Positions 26,603 to 34,927 of a stretch of DNA of 64,000 nucleotides are shown here, piece after piece. The stretch lies in contig JALCSB010000012.1 in assembly GCA_022653075.1 (NCBI GenBank), positions 1 through 64,000 of the forward strand, written 5' to 3'. The position numbers and the translations under genes were made by a program. This stretch comes from Intestinimonas sp. GTDB taxonomy: Bacteria > Bacillota > Clostridia > Oscillospirales > Oscillospiraceae. The notes beneath the pieces were generated by a model. The model did no database searches and was not told the origin of the DNA. It saw nothing but the letters and a program-made list of their open reading frames with translations. The stretch's first letter is position 1; the number at the start of each line of letters is the position of its first letter.

Positions 26603-26676
26603 TCGGTATCGAGCATAATTTAACTCCCCCCGTCATATATTCGCTTAGAGTTGGACAAGCGGGAGTGAAAAATGAA

Positions 26677-27846
26677 ATGAAAAAAGCGTTAAACGTGGCT
26701 GTTTATCTCATGGTTTTATTATGTTCCGTCTTGTTTATATACTATGGGAATCAATATCTGAGTCACGGCAGCCTCGGCGGAATCGCCTATGACCGCGAAG
26801 AAGAACTGGATACCCTTGTATTTGCAAAAATTGTATCCATTGATCAAGTCACTGAGCGCGATACGTCTGGGAAAGAAATTGCTTTTACGGCAAAGACGTT
26901 TGCCTTTGGAAGCGACCGGAGCGAAGTAATCCAGGGACGCCAGATTCTGAACGACAACAGCGGGAATATGCCGGCCGTTTCCGTCGGTGACAAGGCCGTG
27001 CTTTTATCCTATGGCGGGGAGTATCTTTTTCAATACTATTACCGTTTGGATAAAGTGATCGTTTTGGGCCTCGCAATTGTCGCATTCATTCTTTTAATGG
27101 GTGGAATGAAAGGGGTTCGCACGATTGTATCCTTGGCGCTTACCTGTCTGTCAATTTTTCTTGTTTTTATTCCGTCCATTAAAGCCGGATACAATATCTA
27201 CGTATCCACAGTGATAATATGCCTATATATTATGATAGAAACGCTGATGATCGTATACGGGCTAAGCAAAAAAAGTGTCATTGCCGCGTTTAGCTGTGCC
27301 GTCGGGATTGCTTTTTCCGGAAGTATCAGCCTGCTTATGGATCGGTGGATGAAGCTGACGGGGTATATTAACGATGATACCTATATGCTGGACACGCTCT
27401 TTGGAGTGGATGTGGATGTAAGGGCGCTTATGTTTTCCATGATAACGATTGGTGCGCTGGGGGCGATTATGGATGTGTCCATGTCCGTCACCTCACCGCT
27501 GTGCGAGCTTAAGGAGACAAACAAAGAGATCAGCGCCACGGCATTAATAAAGTCAGGGTTCCATATTGGCAGAGACTTTATGGGAACCATGACCAATACT
27601 TTAATTCTGGCTTATATGGGAAGCTCGATGATCGTAGTGCTGATCTATGCGGCGTCAAACTATCCTTTGCTGAGCATTCTCAATAAAGAAGCAATCATAT
27701 TTGAATTTTTGCAATCATTGATTGGCTGCCTCGGCATCCTGTTTACCATTCCGTTTACCACGATTGTGGCATCACTGATCTTATCCGGCGGAAAGGAACG
27801 GCAGCGGTATCAGCCCAAGCATGTGAGCCGGCGGTATTCGAGATAA
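26677..27846 (+). CDS. YibE/F-family membrane protein
   Basis: 389 residues from ATG 26677. GTG 26665 is an alternative. One N-terminal membrane helix precedes an extracytoplasmic domain of about 120 residues. A bundle of seven or so helices follows, with LFGVDVDVRALMFSMITIGALGAIMDVSMSV-type sequence, the YibE/F signature. The function of this family is unknown. The gene stands alone between phoU and a strong terminator. Confidence 0.85.
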   Translation: MKKALNVAVYLMVLLCSVLFIYYGNQYLSHGSLGGIAYDREEELDTLVFAKIVSIDQVTERDTSGKEIAFTAKTFAFGSDRSEVIQGRQILNDNSGNMPAVSVGDKAVLLSYGGEYLFQYYYRLDKVIVLGLAIVAFILLMGGMKGVRTIVSLALTCLSIFLVFIPSIKAGYNIYVSTVIICLYIMIETLMIVYGLSKKSVIAAFSCAVGIAFSGSISLLMDRWMKLTGYINDDTYMLDTLFGVDVDVRALMFSMITIGALGAIMDVSMSVTSPLCELKETNKEISATALIKSGFHIGRDFMGTMTNTLILAYMGSSMIVVLIYAASNYPLLSILNKEAIIFEFLQSLIGCLGILFTIPFTTIVASLILSGGKERQRYQPKHVSRRYSR

Positions 27847-27903
27847 GACATCTGAAATCTCATACTGGCGGATGAGGCATGGTCAGGAACGAAAAGCCCG
27901 ATT

Positions 27904-27950
27904 AAGGAATCCGTGCAGAATCGTTTGCGATTCTGCACGGATTCCTTTCG
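27904..27950 (+). terminator. Terminator after the YibE/F gene
   Basis: A perfect 18-bp stem (GGAATCCGTGCAGAATCG and its complement, TTTG loop), extended by A/T pairs and followed by TTTCGTTCT. Confidence 0.88.
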
Positions 27951-28004
27951 TTCTATTTGGTTTAGCTGTGTCATCCGGTCCACAGGAACTACAAGGACAC
28001 TGTT

Positions 28005-28157
28005 ATGCCCTATCAGTCTCCTGCTGGCGGACACGGCATTTTCCTAGACGCCGCCAAGTTCTACCCGCAGCTTCCTTACTATGAGTTCCCGGGACAGGCG
28101 CTGGGTATCGAGCTGTACAAAGAGTGCGGCCTGCGCGCCTGTAACATTGGCTCCTAA
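28005..28157 (+). pseudogene. Tryptophanase/tyrosine phenol-lyase fragment
   Basis: The plus-strand frame from 28005 reads [19 protein letters not shown] and [20 protein letters not shown], ending ACNIGS before a stop at 28155-28157. This is the GGHAVFxDA...FPGQALAxxLY region in the second half of the tryptophanase/TPL family. Both ends of the gene are missing, so this 50-residue piece is debris. It lies just beyond the ridA stop on the opposite strand. Confidence 0.8.
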
Positions 28158-28180
28158 ACGGCTCCCGTTTTATTCCGCGC

Positions 28181-28579
28181 TTACAGCGCGCAGCCGATAA
28201 CCGCATCCATCTCAATTTCAACAAACTGAGTTGGGCGGTTGAGTGCCGGAGTTCCTACGACCGTACACAGCGGGCGGATATCGTGAAAAATTTCCGAATA
28301 CGCCTGACAAATTTCACCGGAAAATTTCATATCAGTGGCGTATACTTTGATCTTGATAACGTCCGCCGCCGTTGCTCCGGCGGTATCCAGCAGCTTAATC
28401 TGCTTTTCCAGTACATATTTGGTCTGCTCATAGGCGGTTTCGCCGTATACTGTGCCGTCCGGCTGCACCGAGGTAGTGCCGCCCACAAAAACAAACGGCC
28501 CGGCCTTTACCATGCGGCTGTAACCAACTTTCTCCTCAAGGGGAGCGCCGGACGAATAGTTCGTTCTTTTAAGATCCAT
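28181..28579 (-). CDS. ridA: RidA-family enamine/imine deaminase
   Basis: 132 residues, ATG behind GGAGG. RidA features are GPFVFVGGTTSVQPDG and the C-terminal FVEIEMDAV; the active-site arginine lies in DIRPLCTVVG. RidA hydrolyses reactive imines made by PLP enzymes and amine oxidases. As the last gene of an operon with FAD-dependent amine oxidoreductases, a role in clearing their imine products is a natural inference. Confidence 0.9.
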   Translation of the reverse strand: MDLKRTNYSSGAPLEEKVGYSRMVKAGPFVFVGGTTSVQPDGTVYGETAYEQTKYVLEKQIKLLDTAGATAADVIKIKVYATDMKFSGEICQAYSEIFHDIRPLCTVVGTPALNRPTQFVEIEMDAVIGCAL

Positions 28580-28599
28580 GTCATGATCCTCCTGTTTTT

Positions 28600-29733
28600 T
28601 TATTTATTGGCCTTAAACCGGTCATAACGCAGGGCATGGAGGTCAACTTCAGGCTGGTCACCCACGGCAAGCTGACTGAGAAGTTTGCCCACCGCAGGGC
28701 CTATGCCAAAACCGTGGCCGGAGAATCCACAGGCCAGGATAAGGCCTGGGACCTCGCACACCGGGCTGATAACTGGAACCTTATCCGCGCAGATATCCAG
28801 CCAGCCGGACCAGGTGCGGACTATTTTTGCCTCGCGCAGGGCCGGAAAATACCCCATAATACCGCGGCACACCGCCGAAGAGGTCAAGCTGTTGGTGGGG
28901 GGGATGCCCTCCGTTTCCTCCAGAAAGTCTTCGATTCCGGAGGCACCGCCGAACACAAAAGAGCCATGCTGAGTTTGGTGCCCGTAGAAATCCGCCGCCG
29001 CAGTCCCCAACATCTGCCAGAACATGGGCGGCTGCGCTTCAGTGACCAGCGCCTCATCAATTTGCTGCGACATGGGTACGTCGATACCCACCGTGTTTGC
29101 AATGGCACGGCTGCCGTATCCCGCCGCCAGAATAATAGTGGCCCCTTCAAAACGGTCGCCCTCGCAGGTTACCACCTCGCGCGCTCGGCCACCGAGTTTT
29201 TTTACCTCCGTAACCCGAGCCCCGGTGAAAAAACGAACACCCAGCTGACGTGCCCTGCGGTAAAACGCAAGGGTCGTCACCATCGGGTTTGCGTGCCCGT
29301 CGGTGGGGCACCAGGAGGCGCCGATCACCTCATGGGTGAGATAGGGACAGATTTCCCGCGCCGTGTCTCCGGTAATCATGGAGACGTCCAACCCACAGGA
29401 CTTGGCATTATCCGTGAGAGCCTGAAGGGTTTTCAGGTGCTGCTCTGTCTTGCCCAAACGTAGGTTGCCCTTCTGATAATATTCGCAGTCTACTCCCAGT
29501 TCTTCGGAGAGCCAGGGCCAAATGGTCTGGATTCCCCATATGGCAATGGGCAGCTCCCGCTTATCGCGCCCGGACTGGCGCACGCCGCCGCCGTTTCGGG
29601 ACGAGCCGCCGTTGCCGATATAATCGCTTCCCTCCAAAACGATGACCGAGACCCCTTTTTTTGCAAGGTAATAGGCGGTGGCGTTTCCGATAATGCCGCC
29701 GCCTACGATAATGACATCTGCGGTATTAGTCAT
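28600..29733 (-). CDS. FAD-dependent amine/amino-acid oxidoreductase (DAO, SoxB/HcnC-like)
   Basis: 377 residues from MTNTADV; the track ORF is longer but its start overlaps the upstream gene too far. The FAD motif is VIIVGGGIIGNATAYYLAKKG, with GSSRNGGGVRQSGRD following and the DAO-family ending GFSGHGFGIGPAVGKLL. Relatives are the beta subunit of sarcosine oxidase, HcnC and opine or proline dehydrogenases, which oxidise a secondary amine. It overlaps the upstream small Fe-S protein gene by 8 nt, so the proteins are likely subunits of one complex. Confidence 0.88.
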   Translation of the reverse strand: MTNTADVIIVGGGIIGNATAYYLAKKGVSVIVLEGSDYIGNGGSSRNGGGVRQSGRDKRELPIAIWGIQTIWPWLSEELGVDCEYYQKGNLRLGKTEQHLKTLQALTDNAKSCGLDVSMITGDTAREICPYLTHEVIGASWCPTDGHANPMVTTLAFYRRARQLGVRFFTGARVTEVKKLGGRAREVVTCEGDRFEGATIILAAGYGSRAIANTVGIDVPMSQQIDEALVTEAQPPMFWQMLGTAAADFYGHQTQHGSFVFGGASGIEDFLEETEGIPPTNSLTSSAVCRGIMGYFPALREAKIVRTWSGWLDICADKVPVISPVCEVPGLILACGFSGHGFGIGPAVGKLLSQLAVGDQPEVDLHALRYDRFKANK

Positions 29734-30064
29734 TCGGGACACCGCCTTCCTTTTCGTCGCCCAGAACGTACATTTCAATGGGGCGCATGGGCGCGCGGCT
29801 CGGCGCGGGCGTGAGGTTTGCGGGCTGCATATTCAGCTCGCGCGAGATAATACCCTGCACCAGCCTGCCACAGGTCTGGCCCTGACACAGACCCATACCC
29901 GCCCGTAAAAACCGCCGCACCTCCGTAATGGTCCGCATGCCGTCGTGGACGGCCCTGCGGATCTCGCCCTTGGTGATTTCCTCACAGCGGCAGATGATCA
30001 AATCGTCGTCAGGTGCAGGAACAAATTCACCAATGTCTTCGTTTCGGCTATAGAGCTTGCTCAT
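29726..30064 (-). CDS. BFD-like [2Fe-2S] protein
   Basis: 112 residues with the BFD-type cluster pattern ICRCEEITKGEI followed by MGLCQGQTCGRLV. Such a domain forms the C-terminal part of SoxA/HcnB-like proteins, or a separate small subunit as here. It probably carries electrons between the two flavoproteins encoded on either side. It overlaps both neighbours by a few bases. Confidence 0.87.
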   Translation of the reverse strand: MSKLYSRNEDIGEFVPAPDDDLIICRCEEITKGEIRRAVHDGMRTITEVRRFLRAGMGLCQGQTCGRLVQGIISRELNMQPANLTPAPSRAPMRPIEMYVLGDEKEGGVPND

Positions 30065-31641
30065 ACCGCACCTCCCACTCTATACTGCCTTGCTCTCCCC
30101 GCCATCTGCGCCGGAACGCGGATAGTGAGCAGATTCGTCTGATCAAAAGCCGGAGCACTGCGCAGCGAAACCACCTCGCACGGGCACACAGGCGTTCCGC
30201 TGCGATCCAGAGCCATGCCTCTCTCTCCCGGCCTGGGAAGAGGCAGAAACTCATACGGCATAGTGACTTCTGCAAATCCTTCGCCCACATCCTCATTGAC
30301 TAAAAAAATAGCCTGGCCGGAGCAGGAGGCGACGCACATGCCGCAGCCGGAACACGATTTGCTTACGTCAACAGAAGGCAGGGCGGTGAGGTCCGCGCCG
30401 ATCTTAATACAGCCCCTGGGGCAGGCGTCCTGGCAGGGGTTACAGGGAATATTCTGTGTACATTCGATAACGGGGTGCAGCCCGGGCATATGGATCATGC
30501 CGGGATATGCCTCAAGCTCCGCCTCATCCATATAACCCTTCTGGAGAAGGTTCATAGAGATGGGCAGGCCCTCCTCCGTCTTTTTTGGAGCCTTGCCCCG
30601 GTTTTCCGGTGCGAACATCCCCTTTCTCAGGCTGGAAAGCGCCGCTTCATACTGCTTCAACCGTTCATCCCGCTCAGCCGCGCCTAAAAAGCCCAGGCGT
30701 TCGGCAACAGCGGCACCTGCGATGCGCCCTTCGATCATGGCGGAGGATGCCTCTTCAATACCGCTGACGTCGCCCGCCACATAGACCCCGGGCAGAGACG
30801 TCTGCCCGGTTTTGTCGCAGACCGGAGCATAACCGGTAGGTGCCTGCGTCATCTCACAGCCTGCCATTTTGCACAACTGGCTCATAGGCGACAGACCGAC
30901 GGCCAGACAGATGGTGTCCACCTCGAAGTGTTTTTCCGTACCCGGTATGGGTTTGAAGCTGTGGTCTACCTCCGCGATGACCACGCCGGTGACAAATTCT
31001 TCGCCCTCCGCCCGTACAATGGTGTGGCTAAGGTAAAAGGGCACGCTGCAACGCGCGACTTTCGCGGCGTGAACGCCGTATCCACCCACCCGGGGAGCGG
31101 CGTCCACCAGGGCGGCAAGCTCGCAGCCGGCCTGTAAAAGCTGATAGGAGACCACAAGGCCCACGTTGCCGGTACCCAGCATCAGGATGCGCTTGCCGGG
31201 CTTGATATGGTGCAGGTTCATCATGGTCTGCGCCGCACCGGCGCCGATGACGCCGGGAAGCGTCCAGCCGGGAAAGGGGACCATGTTTTCACTGGCGCCC
31301 GTAGCGATCAGAATTGCGTCGCCTTTCACATGGACGATTTCGTTGCCGATCCGTACCGTAACCTCCCGCTGGCGAAACAGGCCGATGACAGTGGCGTTTA
31401 AAATCACTTTGACGCCGCACGCGGACGCCTCTTTAAGCAGGTTTTCCCCGATGCGGAAGCCCCGGATTTTGGCATTGTGTTCCTTGGAGCCGAAAAACTT
31501 ATGGATTTGCTTGAAAAGCTGGCCGCCCGGCCTGGAATTTTCATCAAATACCACGACGGTAAGCCCGCATTTTGCCGCCTCAATGGCCGCGGAAAGCCCG
31601 CTGGGCCCTGCGCCCACGACGACCAAATCATATCTCTCCAT
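30061..31641 (-). CDS. FAD/NAD-type oxidoreductase with C-terminal 4Fe-4S clusters (HcnB/SoxA-like)
   Basis: 526 residues. An FAD motif VVGAGPSGLSAAIEA begins the protein, a second dinucleotide motif MLGTGNVGLVVS lies near residue 155, and GVYVAGDVSGIEEAS closes the FAD site. The C-terminal third carries Cys clusters CNPCQDACP and CSGCGMCVASC, so it probably binds [4Fe-4S] centres. HcnB/SoxA relatives usually lack such a ferredoxin-like tail, so this may be an anaerobic electron outlet. It overlaps the next two genes. Confidence 0.87.
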   Translation of the reverse strand: MERYDLVVVGAGPSGLSAAIEAAKCGLTVVVFDENSRPGGQLFKQIHKFFGSKEHNAKIRGFRIGENLLKEASACGVKVILNATVIGLFRQREVTVRIGNEIVHVKGDAILIATGASENMVPFPGWTLPGVIGAGAAQTMMNLHHIKPGKRILMLGTGNVGLVVSYQLLQAGCELAALVDAAPRVGGYGVHAAKVARCSVPFYLSHTIVRAEGEEFVTGVVIAEVDHSFKPIPGTEKHFEVDTICLAVGLSPMSQLCKMAGCEMTQAPTGYAPVCDKTGQTSLPGVYVAGDVSGIEEASSAMIEGRIAGAAVAERLGFLGAAERDERLKQYEAALSSLRKGMFAPENRGKAPKKTEEGLPISMNLLQKGYMDEAELEAYPGMIHMPGLHPVIECTQNIPCNPCQDACPRGCIKIGADLTALPSVDVSKSCSGCGMCVASCSGQAIFLVNEDVGEGFAEVTMPYEFLPLPRPGERGMALDRSGTPVCPCEVVSLRSAPAFDQTNLLTIRVPAQMAGRARQYRVGGAV

Positions 31642-31978
31642 TTTTATTACACCGCCTTATTTCCTGGTATGGCTGTGCGCTGACGCCGTATTGGGTCTGC
31701 ACACGCATGCCCTCCCGCAGCGGGGTAATACAGGTGCGTACATTTGGCGTGCCGTCCACGATCATAACGCAATCGGTGCACCTGCCAATAGCGCAAAAGA
31801 TGCCCCGGGGTTTGTGCTGCTTCGCCGTATAGCGGTGGACCATCACGCCGGCCGCCTTAAGCGCGGCGGCGATGGGCTCGCCTTCATAGCCGGTTAGTTC
31901 CCTGCCGTCGAGGGTAAAGGTGACGAGCCGTCTCTCCTCTGTGCTGCCCAGAATAGGGTGTTCTTGAATTCTCAACAT
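31628..31978 (-). CDS. [2Fe-2S] ferredoxin-like subunit (HcnA/SoxA N-terminus-like)
   Basis: 116 residues from ATG 31978, 8 nt after GGGAGGG. The cluster pattern CAIGRCTDCVMIVDG...CITP matches the HcnA-type [2Fe-2S] subunit, which is equivalent to the N-terminal domain of SoxA. It overlaps the FAD/NAD oxidoreductase gene by 14 nt. Together with that gene, the BFD gene and the DAO gene it gives a complete HcnABC-like set. Confidence 0.87.
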   Translation of the reverse strand: MLRIQEHPILGSTEERRLVTFTLDGRELTGYEGEPIAAALKAAGVMVHRYTAKQHKPRGIFCAIGRCTDCVMIVDGTPNVRTCITPLREGMRVQTQYGVSAQPYQEIRRCNKNGEI

Positions 31979-31994
31979 GCGCGCATCCCTCCCA

Positions 31995-33296
31995 TTACAA
32001 GCTTTTGCCGGCGGCGAAGCCAAAGCCCTCGCCGAAAACAAGGTCGCTGCCTGCAAGCGGAATGCCCGTCATGGCACAGCTCTCCAATGTTAAGGAACGC
32101 AGATCCTCCCGCTCAAGATTCTGGAGCTTGGTTTTCCCGGCCGCTTTTGCAAGGAGGACAGCCTCTTCCGTCATGGCCTTGATGTAGTTGGCCACCTTAT
32201 GGGCGGCCTCGTCGATGTCCAGCTTTGCCACCAACTCGGGGTCCTGCGTGCCGATACCGAAGGCGCAGCGCCCCGCCTGACAGTTCATGCAGACGCGGCA
32301 GCCCATGGCCACCATCGCCGCCGTACCGATGGCTATCGCATCGGCACCGATGGCCAGCGCTTTTGCCAGATCCGCCCCGTCTTTGACTCCACCGGAGACG
32401 ATGAGACTGACCCGGTCTTTTGCGCCGATCTCCTCCAGGGTGCGTACCGCCTGGACGGCGGCGGGCAGGATAGGGATACCCAGATGATCCGCCGCCATGA
32501 CGGGAGCGGCGCCGGTACCGGCGGTGCAACCGTCCAGAATAATCCCGTCAAAGCCCGCCTTAACGGCTATTTTGATGTCCTCGCGGACCCGAGCGGCGGC
32601 AATTTTGGCGAAAATCGGCGGAGTATGTCCGCCTGTATTCTTGTGCAGCATTTCGCGGAGCTGCTCGATTTTCACCACCAAATCGTCGGCGCCGAAGCTG
32701 TCACCGCTGCGGGGATGGGAGTGCAGATCGATACCGGCGGGGATCTGTCGGATCTTGGAGATTTCCTCGGTGATTTTGGCGCCCATCAGGTGCCCGGCCA
32801 GCCCCGGTTTTGCACCGATGCCGAACAGAATTTCCAGCATATCGGCTTTAAAAAGCAGATCTTTGTGAAAACCCATGCGGCTGGCCAAAATCTGAATGGA
32901 CTGGCGGTAGGAGTTTTCCATCTCTTCAGGAAGGCAGCCGCCTTCCCCGTTTGAAATCACGGTCCCCACCAGCGACGTCGCCTTGGCCAGCGCAATTTTC
33001 GCATGCTTGCTCAGTGCGCCAAAGGACATGCCCGCGATCATCACCGGGGTTTCGATCACGAGCGGGTTTTCCGCCGCCGGACCGAGCACCGTACGGGTGG
33101 AGCAGGACTCGCGATAGGTGTCGATGGGCATGCGGGTCAGCTGCCCGGGCAGAATCATGAGGTCGTCGAAATTAGGGACCCTGCGGGGAGAACCACATCC
33201 GCGGATGCGGTACTTACCGTTTTCCGCCTTATATTGAATTTCGGAGATCACCTGGTTCGACCAGGTGCCTTTTTCCGGATTCACGATTTTTGCCAT
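31995..33296 (-). CDS. Glutamate-synthase-like FMN-binding subunit (GltB2/MgsC-like)
   Basis: 433 residues matching the central FMN/Fe-S domain of the glutamate synthase large chain. SFGALSKHAKIALA near residue 95 and the TIM-barrel FMN segments (GADAIAIGTAAMVAMGC) are visible, as is a Cys cluster CRVCMNCQAGRCAFGIGTQDPEL for a [3Fe-4S]-type centre. It occurs as a free subunit in archaeal-type glutamate synthase and in N-methylglutamate synthase (MgsC). Two neighbours encode the other two pieces. Confidence 0.88.
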   Translation of the reverse strand: MAKIVNPEKGTWSNQVISEIQYKAENGKYRIRGCGSPRRVPNFDDLMILPGQLTRMPIDTYRESCSTRTVLGPAAENPLVIETPVMIAGMSFGALSKHAKIALAKATSLVGTVISNGEGGCLPEEMENSYRQSIQILASRMGFHKDLLFKADMLEILFGIGAKPGLAGHLMGAKITEEISKIRQIPAGIDLHSHPRSGDSFGADDLVVKIEQLREMLHKNTGGHTPPIFAKIAAARVREDIKIAVKAGFDGIILDGCTAGTGAAPVMAADHLGIPILPAAVQAVRTLEEIGAKDRVSLIVSGGVKDGADLAKALAIGADAIAIGTAAMVAMGCRVCMNCQAGRCAFGIGTQDPELVAKLDIDEAAHKVANYIKAMTEEAVLLAKAAGKTKLQNLEREDLRSLTLESCAMTGIPLAGSDLVFGEGFGFAAGKSL

Positions 33297-33298
33297 AC

Positions 33299-34024
33299 TT
33301 ATTCGCCTCTTTTCTTTGCGGCTTTTTCAGGCTCTAGAATGGGGCGGAACAGCGTATATTTGTGCTTGCCTGCGGCATCCAGAACGGGGCGTATCACATG
33401 GAACTGTTTCCCCTCCGCGTCAAACCCGTATTCAGCAAACAGAGCATCCAGTTCCGCCGCCTCTTCCTCCGTGATCTCACTGTACGCCACATTTCCACCG
33501 AGTTTACCGGCGGCGCCGGGATCGCGGGTGAAGATTTTACCCTCATACATGCTTTCCCCGGCCCCAAGGCCAAGGGAGCCGAGTACAATCAGTTCTCCGC
33601 CCATGGCCATCTGGCCCGCCCAGCGCTCGGCGCTGCCGCCGATGATAATATGCCCGCCCTTCATGCCGTAACCGACCCGGGTGCCGGTGCTGCCGTAGAC
33701 CACCAGATCACCTCCGGCGATATAGGTACCCACGTTGCAGCCGGTGTTCTGCTCAACGATCAGCTTTCCGCTGACCATATTGTCACCCGCGTACCAGCCC
33801 ACGTTGCCTTTTACCCGCACTTCGGCGTTTTCCAGGTAACTGCAGGTGTACATGCCCGTGGAGTCCTCAATCGTCACCTTCACCGGCTGGTCGGTTCCGG
33901 CCAGTACATAGTGCATGGAGTGGACATTGGAAATCAGAATCTCTTTGGCCCCGTCTTCAATGGCCTTCCAGACCATGGGGTTAAAGTCCTTGTTTGCAAC
34001 GGCCGAAGCGTCTATATGTTCCAT
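33299..34024 (-). CDS. GXGXG-domain subunit (GltB3/MgsB-like)
   Basis: 241 residues built of repeated glycine turns of the right-handed beta-helix type (GNVGWYAGDNM, GCNVGTYIAGGDLVVYG, GTRVGYGMKGGHIIIGG). This is the C-terminal structural domain of glutamate synthase as a separate protein. In the enzyme it lies next to the ammonia tunnel. It overlaps the amidotransferase gene by 13 nt and is followed after 2 bp by the FMN subunit gene. Confidence 0.88.
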   Translation of the reverse strand: MEHIDASAVANKDFNPMVWKAIEDGAKEILISNVHSMHYVLAGTDQPVKVTIEDSTGMYTCSYLENAEVRVKGNVGWYAGDNMVSGKLIVEQNTGCNVGTYIAGGDLVVYGSTGTRVGYGMKGGHIIIGGSAERWAGQMAMGGELIVLGSLGLGAGESMYEGKIFTRDPGAAGKLGGNVAYSEITEEEAAELDALFAEYGFDAEGKQFHVIRPVLDAAGKHKYTLFRPILEPEKAAKKRGE

Positions 34025-34908
34025 ACCCGAACCTCCCCCGGCTCCATTTCGTTGGCGAAAATATGCCCGTCGATGGCGGTAAACTCGATCTGCTCCGAGC
34101 CGAGCATCACGTAGTTATCCGTCTCCGCCACCAAAAGTGGCTTGATGCCCAGCTTATCCTTGACAAAGCCCATCTGAGTGGGGGTGGACGCGATGATGCA
34201 GTAAACCCCGTCCATCTGGTCGCCGGCATATTCCAGCGCCTTCTGGAGGTCGCCGTCAAACAGGGTCATCGCATAGGCGATCAGATGGCTGGCGGCCTCA
34301 GAGTCGTTGAGCGTCTTGAATTTAGCCCCCTTGGACTCAAGAAAACGCCGCATATTGAAATAATTCGTAAACTGTCCGTTATGTACAATAGCCAGCTCCG
34401 GATAAAACGGCGAGACGAAGGGATGGGCGGCATTTACGTCCTCCGCGCTCTCCGTCGCCATGCGGACGTGCCCGATACCGTGGCGGCACATATAGTTTTT
34501 AAGTTCATAGCGGCCGGTAAGATTTTCAATGAAACCGCCTTCTTTGTAAACCTTGAAATGGCTGCTGATCGAATGGACGTCAAGTTCCTCGTCGCTGTTG
34601 ATCTTCTCATGGAGCGCCTTGATTTTTTCGGGGTCCATATCCACGGCAAATTCATAGCAAAGCTTATTCGTTATATTGGTCACGCTGGATTGGCTGAGGA
34701 TGACGCCGCATTCCGCAATGTACTCTTTGAGATGGCCCAGAGCCTCCGCCTTCTGTAAGGTCACACGCAGGGTAACTTGCTCGGTGTCCTGAAAAACAGC
34801 CACTCCGGCGGCATCAGGACCGCGATGCTGAATCAGGGACAGCATGGTGACAAGGTCCTGCGCAATATCCACCGGCGTCCTGCTGATAATACCCGCAATT
34901 CCACACAT
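34012..34908 (-). CDS. Class II glutamine amidotransferase-like subunit (GltB1/MgsA-like)
   Basis: 298 residues with the N-terminal nucleophile Cys2 exposed after Met removal (MCGIAGIISR) and the class II features IQHRGPDAAGVAV and HGIGHVRMATES, AIVHNGQFTNY. In glutamate synthase this domain splits glutamine; in N-methylglutamate synthase the same type of domain handles gamma-glutamyl-methylamide. The product here cannot be told from sequence alone, but the next gene upstream encodes a glutamine-synthetase-like ligase. Confidence 0.87.
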   Translation of the reverse strand: MCGIAGIISRTPVDIAQDLVTMLSLIQHRGPDAAGVAVFQDTEQVTLRVTLQKAEALGHLKEYIAECGVILSQSSVTNITNKLCYEFAVDMDPEKIKALHEKINSDEELDVHSISSHFKVYKEGGFIENLTGRYELKNYMCRHGIGHVRMATESAEDVNAAHPFVSPFYPELAIVHNGQFTNYFNMRRFLESKGAKFKTLNDSEAASHLIAYAMTLFDGDLQKALEYAGDQMDGVYCIIASTPTQMGFVKDKLGIKPLLVAETDNYVMLGSEQIEFTAIDGHIFANEMEPGEVRVWNI

Positions 34909-34927
34909 CTGAGTTCACTCCAATTCC

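Noticed and set aside
32199-32954. 251-residue plus-strand ORF
   Set aside because: Antisense shadow of the FMN glutamate-synthase-like gene.
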